Origin: Lingula anatina
Taxonomy: Eukaryota > Brachiopoda > Lingulata > Lingulida > Lingulidae
DNA: 64,000 nucleotides
NCBI RefSeq assembly: GCF_001039355.2
Contig: NW_019775625.1
Span: 148,532-212,531 of the forward strand
Direction of reading: 5' to 3'
A program made the position numbers and the translations under genes. Shown here piece by piece: positions 59,201-64,000 of this stretch (position 1 is its first letter; every line of letters starts with the position of its first letter). Under the pieces are notes generated by a model. The model worked only from the letters and a program-made list of their open reading frames with translations. It did not search any database and was not told where the DNA came from.

Positions 59201-61609
59201 TCACTCAGGCAAATCTAATATCTTTAATTTGTTTCATATTATAATGCTCTTCCATAAAATTCAATGTCCAACAAATTAACACCAGAAATAGATAATCTCA
59301 CCATTTTAAGAAAAAATAATAAAACAATGAAAAAAATTGTTCTTACAAAAAATACAGTTAAGCATCCTTTCACCTTTGAATATTATGTTATTCCAAAATT
59401 CTTAACTTATGGACTCATACACAGGTTATGCAAAGATGATTGATCAAATCTCTTCATTATATCTACCATTATAAGCACACAGTTCTGATACCTTAAAATG
59501 ATATGCCACCGTCAGCGCCCCCTTTCTTTCTGTTCCCATGACAGGTCGCTCTCGTTTGTTCCTGGCCTTACCAAACTGGAATTGATATTTACAAAACTTA
59601 ATCAGACACAACTCATTTTTGTCATCATTTAACACAATCAAATGCACTGATTTCTCACCCTCCTGGTTTAATCAACATAACACAATCCAATCTGATTTTG
59701 ATTAAGACATTGCAAAAACACAGTCATGCTCACCCACATACAAACACATATATACATACATGTACATTAATAAACACACATATATATCTGACACATTCAC
59801 CACAAACACATATACATTCACCTGAGCAAAAATGTTACTATGATCATTATGCATGGTCATACATATGTGCAAGCACATCAAAATTAACAGTGCACATGCG
59901 CATACTCTCAAATAACACTTCCACACACACACTGCACAAATATACACAAATACATTCAGAAACAAATACATCCACACATATACAAGTACACGAGCCTGCA
60001 TATGTGCATACATACAAATACACAGTGATAAACTCTGACAACTACCTTGCTTTCCTTCCTACTTTTCCTCTTCTGGAAGAATTCAAAGGCCGACTTGGTG
60101 CCAGAAATCTTCCTAGATTTCTGTTGTCTAGTGCTGGGAGCCAGGGAGCCGGTCCTGGTTACTTTACCTTGAAACATTTCCTTGATTTGAAGGCTATCAC
60201 TGGCTGGAGGAGATGAAAAATACACAAATAGGAGATTGATGTCTTTTGTTATATTAAACTTAAAGAACAATGCTGAAATCTTTGCCAGTCAACATTTTCC
60301 AAATATTAAGCCCATCAGAGGTGATTGATAATACTGTAAAGCAATAATGTAGACACCAAAGGGATAGAGATCAGACGGATGCAGATGACAGATATACCAG
60401 TCCTGTATTTCTAGATACAATGTTTCAATCTTTCCATAAAAAATATGGAGATTGTGTATAGATTTGATGCCATCTGTAATACTGGATTTACTACAACTGA
60501 ACAATAAAAAATATAATTATAACAATGATCTCACTTTTCATGGTAAAGAGTATAGAGGTTGGAAGGGAGTCCCTGTTCTTATCCAGTATTCCACACACAT
60601 CATACTGTACTTTGCCTGCATAGTGCATCACGGCAAAGGTGGGGCCTCCATCCCTGGGGGGTAGGTAGATCCCTGGGGAGGTCTTACCTAAAAGTTACAG
60701 TGTACCCATTGTGTACTAAGACAGTAGATCCCTACTAGGGAGACCTTATATTTAAGGAAAAAGAGTATCTTATATATTGACAAAGTAGGACAACAAGTTT
60801 AATGTTGACCTTTAAGTGTGCAGTGTATTATGTCGATCCTTAAAAATTGTAATTTCGTACAGATCTGATGCCGATAGATGACACAGTACTGTAACATTAT
60901 TAATGGTCAACCCTGAAAATTTCAAGTGTTAAAATGAAACATTCTTAATATTATCACCACATCAAAAATAAACTGACAGGTGTCAAAACTGTCAGACACT
61001 GACACCTCAGAAGTCAAACAGACCAGCATGATATTTTTTACTTAAGATTTTTAATTTTTCAGAGTGCCAATCTAAGAAAGGTTGTCCTTTGAGCCATTTA
61101 TTTTCAGCATTTATGTAAAACAATGGTTTCCCAAAAACATACTTAATTTCAGTTGTCTTTAAAACTGTTGAGGTTATCAAACTTTGAAATTATTTATTTA
61201 TTTTTTTCAAATATGCCAATGCAACTAGATGAGGCAGCAGTCCCCAGGGTTAGCCAGGTCCCTGGGGTATCTTAACCTCTCTTGAAAATAGTTCCCAATG
61301 ACTACTCCTGAACATTAACATAAAACATAAAAATTTACTGACAAAATTTTCAAATTGAAAGTAGTTTTATTTTATTTTCCCCTAAAGAAACCATTCTAAT
61401 ACTGATTTAATTATCTTGCTGCCAATCATATTATGATATTTGACTTAAATATGCCGGTATGCTTGAAATCAATTTTGAATTTTTATCAAGTTTTGCAAAC
61501 CACGACTCCTATTACCTGGTCCCTGATGTAGCTTCCTGGCCAGAGTAAGATCTGTCGCCTTGGGGAAGTGACTCTCTTCATCCAAGATTGAGAAGATGCC
61601 TTGTGGTTT
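26734..61609 (-). CDS. MYO16: Unconventional myosin, class XVI-like, 3' part (20 coding exons; 5' end outside window)
   Basis: Exons: 61516-61609, 60535-60687, 60046-60203, 59492-59575, 58846-59051, 58266-58371, 57884-57980, 57392-57605, 56660-56964, 56264-56364, 53888-53998, 51005-52855, 45659-45778, 45234-45383, 44808-44915, 41401-41460, 33194-33382, 30565-30674, 29243-29350, 26734-26829. Phases agree throughout if one base is restored in 51005-52855; the sum is then 1474 codons. Order: C-terminal half of the motor, one IQ, paired YxxM motifs, polyproline region, Ena/VASP-type WH2, canonical WH2, acidic/proline linkers, two P-x-W-K modules, stop TAA at 26734. YWHVEQL after the motor resembles human YYHVEQL of MYO16/MYO3. 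YxxM motifs and a proline-rich tail are known for MYO16 (NYAP3), which favours class XVI over III. The class is inferred; ankyrin repeats should lie beyond 64000. Confidence 0.85.
27119..27427. mobile_element. TTAA-flanked MITE (piggyBac/Kolobok type)
   Basis: TTAA at 27115-27118 and 27428-27431 flanks inverted ends AGGGATAATAA.TCTTCG. 309 bp, non-coding, in the last myosin intron. Confidence 0.7.
29958..30123. mobile_element. hAT-type MITE with CAGGGATGGGA ends
   Basis: Begins CAGGGATGGGAAC and ends TCCCATCCCTG, typical hAT termini. 166 bp. I found no clear target duplication. Confidence 0.5.
30675..33193. other. Myosin intron
   Basis: AT-rich. Contains a duplicated block of about 50 bp (32381-32432 and 32488-32541; TTTAAAT.TGCCATGCTC.ATTATT shared). 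No other gene seen. Confidence 0.6.
34097..34321. mobile_element. Harbinger-like MITE, intact copy (TTA TSD)
   Basis: Starts GGGTGTATTCCCAGAG and ends ATGGAAATGGGGTC. TTA lies on both sides (34094-34096, 34322-34324). AGATCGAT subterminal motifs occur in both arms. 225 bp, and the reference copy for 17422 and 61855. Confidence 0.75.
37434..37461 (-). CDS. Candidate alternative first exon or micro-exon
   Basis: ATG opens 9 codons (MEDVVETVQ) plus one base, then a GTATTG donor. Phase 1 matches exon 33194-33382. It could start a tail isoform with only the P-x-W-K modules, or be an internal micro-exon (reading AIKMEDVVETVQ). Confidence 0.25.
38486..38587. repeat. Fragment related to MITE 13190-13478
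   Basis: Shares GTCAG.CAATTAAGCT.ATTT and the CAGCTA.TA edge with the right arm of that element; roughly 60-65% similar. Confidence 0.4.
38590..38757. mobile_element. hAT-like MITE with CAGGGGCGG ends (5-bp TSD ACTAG)
   Basis: Begins CAGGGGCGGACTTAG and ends GGATCCGCCCCTG. ACTAG lies at 38585-38589 and 38758-38762. A diverged relative is at about 40450-40600. Confidence 0.8.
39119..39310. repeat. Degenerate tandem repeat of about 65-75 bp, three units
   Basis: Units share ATTTCCAGTCT, a run like CAGTCTAAACA, and GTAAGACCTATT, spaced 60-75 bases apart. Confidence 0.55.
40692..40865. mobile_element. hAT-like MITE, copy C (5-bp TSD CTTGT)
   Basis: From CAGGCCTGTAGCCAGC to GGCTACGGGCTTG, inverted relative to copy B inside. 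CTTGT at 40687-40691 and 40866-40870. Confidence 0.85.
41401..45383 (-). CDS. MYO16: Myosin tail linker exons (three)
   Basis: Exons 45234-45383, 44808-44915 and 41401-41460 all start and end in phase 1, so each could be skipped without breaking the frame. They encode low-complexity Ser/Thr/Pro/Gly/Gln sequence with no recognised domain. Splice sites are good and phases agree with both neighbours, which is the main evidence that they are real. Confidence 0.7.
41508..41826. mobile_element. Long-armed palindromic MITE next to a myosin splice acceptor
   Basis: Arms of about 115 bp: GGAATAGAAGAT, ATCAAATATGG, GGAAGACTGCTTAA and TGCAATGGTC read inward on the left, and again on the reverse complement of the right. 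ATA flanks (41505-41507, 41827-41829). A diverged copy is at about 48607-48775. It starts 47 bases upstream, in the transcript sense, of exon 41401-41460. Confidence 0.7.
43541..43777. mobile_element. Palindromic element with about 50-bp arms
   Basis: CCAGCTCACACT..GA.CA.GGAGCT on the left matches the reverse complement of the right edge near 43720-43770. No coding capacity and no target duplication identified. Confidence 0.45.
44136..44166. repeat. (TTTA)n microsatellite
   Basis: Seven TTTA units in a myosin intron. A similar (AAAT)n lies at 44449-44480. Confidence 0.9.
44752..44802. repeat. (GA)n microsatellite abutting a splice donor
   Basis: About 50 bases of GA, broken once by CA. It begins 6 bases into the intron after exon 44808-44915; the transcript reads (CU)n. 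Confidence 0.95.
45659..45778 (-). CDS. MYO16: Myosin tail exon with canonical WH2 motif
   Basis: Phase 1 in and out, 40 residues. SALIAQIQGGIKLKRS fits the WH2 pattern LLxxI-x5-LK(K/R), as in WIP and N-WASP. It follows the first WH2 motif by about 20 residues in the spliced protein, giving a tandem G-actin-binding unit. Too short for a long ORF; recognised by splice sites (TTTTTAG acceptor, ATG|GTACAT donor) and motif. Confidence 0.78.
47830..47863 (-). CDS. Candidate alternative first exon (tail-only isoform with one WH2)
   Basis: ATG opens 11 codons (MEDGNLFFTLI) that end at a strong GTAAGT donor in phase 1, matching the next exon 45659-45778. Splicing would give a short protein starting just before the second WH2. 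No promoter evidence beyond position. Confidence 0.3.
48607..48775. mobile_element. Diverged copy of the 41508 MITE
   Basis: Shares AAGACTGC.TAATCCT, AATGGTCTC.C.GCCT and the GGCCATATTTAGTCC..GGATCAGT right arm. Edges unclear. Confidence 0.45.
50077..50329. mobile_element. Inverted-repeat MITE, about 60-bp arms
   Basis: The left arm CCTGTGAAAATTTGTCTC... and the reverse-complemented right arm CCTGCGAAAATTTGTCTC... agree over about 60 bases, including CTTACAGTTCTCA and CTAGAACAT. 253 bp. No clear target duplication. Confidence 0.65.
51005..52855 (-). CDS. MYO16: Giant polyproline exon of the myosin tail, ending in an Ena/VASP-type WH2 motif
   Basis: One 1851-base exon codes for about 617 residues rich in Pro, Ser and Gln. 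It has repeated PPSFVPPPPP and long polyproline runs suited to profilin, SH3 or EVH1 binding. It ends with GGLLAGIANAKLKKVE, whose spacing matches the Ena/VASP G-actin-binding motif (AAAIAGAKLRKV). The WH2 frame and the upstream polyproline frame differ by one base around 51232-51235, where a run of four G (C in the transcript) would need five. Without that base the frame continues to an early stop at 51038. The donor GAAG|GTAAG at 51005 continues the WH2 frame in phase 1. Confidence 0.82.
53440..53530 (-). pseudogene. Partial duplicate of myosin exon 53888-53998
   Basis: The 3' end of the exon, its donor and the following intron are repeated here (53440-53530 versus about 53828-53920). In the exon frame the copy reads ...GTATGTAGAAGCCACAG, so it contains TAG. 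It also lacks the acceptor half. It is a decayed tandem duplicate, not an expressed exon. Confidence 0.6.
53640..53812. repeat. Dispersed repeat with GGTTCATTGGTC/GACTAATGAACC motifs
   Basis: A partly palindromic block beginning GGGGGGCATCTCG and ending near ATTGCTATGGC. A second copy lies at about 56072-56204. Each copy ends about 60-75 bases downstream (transcript sense) of a myosin exon. Confidence 0.55.
54126..54268. repeat. ATTT/CATT-rich microsatellite
   Basis: Imperfect TTTA units grade into CATT units (TTCATTCATTCATTC). Confidence 0.85.
55134..55280. mobile_element. Diverged hAT-like MITE remnant (copy E)
   Basis: Begins CAGGCCTGTAGCTAG and keeps the AAAAA-TCTTTTT and GATCAAA internal landmarks, but the right end is not recognisable. 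Confidence 0.4.
56206..56249. repeat. (GA)n microsatellite close to a splice donor
   Basis: About 22 GA units, 15 bases into the intron after exon 56264-56364; (CU)n in the transcript. Confidence 0.95.
56660..57605 (-). CDS. MYO16: Myosin neck (IQ) and tandem YxxM exons
   Basis: Exon 57392-57605 holds the rest of one IQ motif (LLAQKVVRGWLERRKY across the junction) and a charged helix. Exon 56660-56964 holds two YxxM motifs 20 residues apart, YQPM and YMPM (fragment residues 400 and 420). The second is an optimal p85 SH2 docking sequence. A third tyrosine, VYGNI, follows. YxxM motifs in MYO16 bind PI3-kinase p85 when phosphorylated. Here this is inferred from the motif. Confidence 0.85.
57884..61609 (-). 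CDS. MYO16: Myosin motor C-terminal half and start of the neck (7 exons)
   Basis: Readable motor landmarks, in order: relay segment (GIFSILDEESHFPKATD), HYAGKVQYDVCGILDKNRDSLP, a long basic loop 2 over two exons (60046-60203 and 59492-59575), GALTVAYHFKNSLADLM, actin-binding/SH1-like region MNSASPHFIRCIKPN, LRYSGVMETVKLRQRGYAMR, and converter end GHTKLFFRYWHVEQL. These are standard myosin signatures with no disabling change seen. The ATP-binding P-loop and switch regions are upstream of the window. The exon 61516-61609 starts in phase 0, so the missing preceding exon must end in phase 0. Confidence 0.93.
59100..59195. repeat. Intronic duplicate pair, first copy
   Basis: About 95 bases (CATTCTAATACTGATTTAAT... 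TTTTGAATTTTTAT) recur at 61391-61490 with roughly 85-90% identity, in the same orientation, in two different myosin introns. Confidence 0.7.
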
Positions 61610-62317
61610 CTGTGAAAGATGAAGTTCAACATAAAAGGAAAGATATTAGACCATTGCTAAATTATTACATGTTAGTGCACAGCAGTTAGGTCATTAAAAT
61701 TCATTGTTACCAGACCCAAAGTGTCCTACAGTATATGGCATGACACAAACATTCAGATAATATGATCTGAAATAAGGGTAGTTAACAATTGGGATAGATG
61801 TCATTAACAAAACTATGATGCAACTGATCATCATATTATAACAAGCATGTGTAAGGCTGTATTCCCAGAGCTTTTAGATCGATCTATCCCGCGGGGAGTC
61901 TCACTAGATTAGGCCACACTTTTTTATTTTTATGGATGACATCCTGCGCGCGCACCGATTTTCGTCCGTTCTCCAAAAAAAAAAAAAAAAAAAATCACCC
62001 CCCCCCCCATCGAAGTCGGTTGTCGCAAACGTCGTTATTGAATTTGCCGGAAAATGTGCTTTCTGCGCATGCGTATTACTACCACGTGGAAATATGGCCG
62101 CTTTGCCATCAAATTCATCTCTAGGATTACTTTCAAATTACAGGACAATTAATTATATAAAGTCATAAAGAGAACGGGGCCGTCGTTTTGGATTGTTATG
62201 CCATTGATATTGGGCATGGAGATATCCACTTTTTTTACAATTATGCGAAAGGCTGGCGGCGGCCAGCAATTATCGCCCGGAAAATGTCAGTGATATTCTG
62301 TCCAAAGCAACACATAC

Positions 62318-62442
62318 CAGGTTTTTTTGTAGCGAAAAAAAGGGTCGACAGGGCGTCGAGGTATTTGGTGGGCTGTAGGTCGGTCAGGCCACCCGACAGT
62401 TTGGCTGCTTCATGTGAGTCGAAGTTGACCAAATGGCATCGA
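62318..62442 (-). other. Exon-like segment inside the transposon
   Basis: TTTCAG acceptor, 41 open codons and a GTATGT donor. The peptide includes RCHLVNFDSHEAAKLSGG and KYLDALSTLFFATKKP. Codon third positions are GC-rich. It ends in phase 1, so it cannot splice straight to the phase-0 myosin exon 61516-61609. It may be a captured host exon. No family recognised. Confidence 0.35.
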
Positions 62443-62648
62443 CTGAAATGAGCTTTTATAGAATTGGTAGTATTAAGCATATCTTTGCATCATTTTTTAA
62501 TATTTCTGTGTAGTGTTCATAATGCTTTAATATTCTGAGAGTACAAATAAAGACATGCTGTTTGTTTGATATTTGTTTTATTGATTGTTATACCAACAAA
62601 ATGCATGAAATAACCTTAAATAGATTGGGTAATATGCAGCATGTCTAT

Positions 62649-62807
62649 CAGGCCCGTAGCCAGCAATTTCAAAAGGGGGGGGGTCTTTTTTTGAAAAAGT
62701 GGACAATTTTCCATAAAAACTTAATGTATCTAGATCAAATTTTACCCAGAGTGGACCTTTTCCCATCAAAAGGGGTGGTTCTTTCGAACCCCCTGGCTAC
62801 GGGCCCG
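62649..62807. mobile_element. hAT-like MITE, copy D (5-bp TSD TCTAT), nested
   Basis: From CAGGCCCGTAGCCAGC to GGCTACGGGCCCG, with TCTAT at 62644-62648 and 62808-62812. Its right half is repeated at 62824-62883 after an N. Confidence 0.8.
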
Positions 62808-64000
62808 TCTATTCATGACTTTNAGAGTGGACCTTTTCCCAGCAAAAGGGGTGGTTCTTTCTAACCCCCTGGCTACGGGCCCGTCTATTCATGACATTTT
62901 TTTATCTTTCTACGAAGTATTCACAATGCTTTAATATTTTGAGAGCATGGATAAAGACATATTGTTAGTATGATACGTGTTTCTGTGGTAAATTTGTGTT
63001 TCCAGCTATGTACTGACAGCATTCCTTTAGCCGCATTTTTTGGACTGTTTTTTTTTTTTTTCGCCCTCTCACACCGATTTCGGGGTCCCCAGAGGATGTC
63101 ATCCATAAAAATAAAAAAGTGTGGCCTTACTGTCAGATAATCCGGCTTAAATGTCCGTCCCGCCTACTACAAGCTGTAAGGGGGTAATTAACTTTCGTGT
63201 CCGATTGGCTGACAGCTATTTAGCTTGAACCCCCATGGAGTTAGGTTGATCTAAAGTAGATCGATCTAATCTCTGGAAATGGGGTCTAAGAAGCTAATTC
63301 ATTCATGTAAGAAGAAAAAGAACACTTTACAATGACAGATCAAATGGCAATCACAGCCATAGGCTAAGAAAAATGCTTGGGTGGATCACCGCATTGCAAG
63401 CATTAACTACAATAGCAGGGTAGGGTGAATAAGAACTTTTTAGAAAACTTTACAGGCAGGTATTTTTATAGGCAAAATGGGTCAAAAAGTCCATTTCTGG
63501 TGTAAATTTCAGCTATGAGTATTATTAAGGTCAATGAATTCAACATTTTTGGAATGCAAATAAAACCTGTGAATAAACCTGTATTGAATAGGATTGGGTG
63601 AAAATCAAACATTTTGATTAACAGGTGCTTTCTATGGCAGAAATTGATGCTTAACACATATCTGTGAACTTTGTTTCAGAACAAACAAGTAACATTTTCA
63701 AAAATCTTAGGGTTAGGGGGTGTGAATACAGCCTTAATTGACAACCATAAGGTGCAGAAAAACATTTTTCTCAATACAGTAAGCAAAGGCTTTAAGGCCA
63801 GTAGTAGGGTAAACTACACTGAAAACCATGTTTTTAAAGTTTTTTGTGTTTATGTTAATCAAAAAAGTATCTTACGTTGGATGTAATAATTTTTTTTGAA
63901 TTTGCATCACAAAATGTGTCTTTTGACGACTAAGCCATGCCTCTGTTGCTAAGGGCCATTGCCATGAGGGGGCGGAGCATAGTTACTGAGTTATTGGTCG

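Larger units (their letters stand above)
61912..63126. mobile_element. 1.2-kb non-autonomous Harbinger-like element with 33-bp perfect TIRs
   Basis: Both ends start GGCCACACTTTTTTATTTTT and stay identical for 33 bases. TTA lies on both sides (61909-61911, 63127-63129). Comparison with the uninterrupted MITE shows CTAGATTACTGTCAG-like DNA as the filled target, which supports a 3-bp TTA duplication as in PIF/Harbinger. No transposase was recognised. The interior 62020-62450 is GC-richer than the surrounding DNA. Confidence 0.75.
61855..63286. mobile_element. Harbinger-like MITE carrying nested insertions (TAA TSD)
   Basis: Ends GGCTGTATTCCCAGAG and GGAAATGGGGTC are flanked by TAA (61852-61854, 63287-63289). 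Arms match 34097-34321 in reverse orientation. The element is split at TTA by the 1.2-kb insertion 61912-63126. Confidence 0.8.
61610..64000. other. 5'-most visible myosin intron
   Basis: No further motor exon was recognised to the window edge. Most of the interval is the nested transposon at 61855-63286. Confidence 0.6.

Noticed and set aside
59698-60216. His/Thr-rich plus-strand ORF of 172 codons and minus-strand Cys/Val-rich ORFs
   Set aside because: Produced by CA-rich low-complexity sequence overlapping real myosin exon 60046-60203; no domain.
62318-62442. The exon-like segment as a missing myosin motor exon
   Set aside because: It lies between transposon ends, ends in phase 1 whereas the next myosin exon needs phase 0, and does not match a myosin motor segment convincingly.

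Overview
The window is invertebrate nuclear DNA. It has small exons with GT/AG splice sites, AT-rich introns, abundant microsatellites and many short palindromic transposons. Protein relatedness and gene content suggest a lophotrochozoan, perhaps a mollusc, but the species cannot be fixed from sequence alone. Single Ns at 18338, 35567 and 62823 show it is an assembled scaffold.

Layout. 773-6262 (+): complete EFHC2 gene (DM10-domain axonemal protein, 11 coding exons, 747 aa). 6904-10174 (-): a 9-exon coiled-coil gene of 238 aa, tail-to-tail with EFHC2, that I match to the synaptonemal complex protein SYCE1. 10566-11720 (+): ANKRD39, head-to-head with the SYCE1-like gene across a short promoter region containing a palindromic CRE. 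13596-16806 (-): the last two coding exons of a large C2H2 zinc-finger/AT-hook protein. 16900-19380: repeat-rich, with nested MITEs. 21300-24303 (-): complete FBXO36-like F-box gene. 26734-61609 (-): the 3' part of a large unconventional myosin (20 coding exons, about 1473 residues). Its motor start and any N-terminal domain lie beyond position 64000.

The myosin is the most notable object. Its head and neck resemble class XVI/III. The tail carries two YxxM PI3-kinase-docking motifs (as in MYO16/NYAP3), a huge exon rich in polyproline, an Ena/VASP-type G-actin-binding motif, a second canonical WH2 motif, and two P-x-W-K modules near the C terminus. It therefore reads as a motor fused to a profilin/G-actin-binding tail. 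One base appears to be missing in the polyproline exon.

The introns and intergenic DNA hold several MITE families with readable target-site duplications: hAT-like with 5-bp TSDs, PIF/Harbinger-like with TTA/TAA TSDs, and one TTAA element. A three-level nested insertion lies at 61855-63286. No tRNA, rRNA or CRISPR array was recognised.
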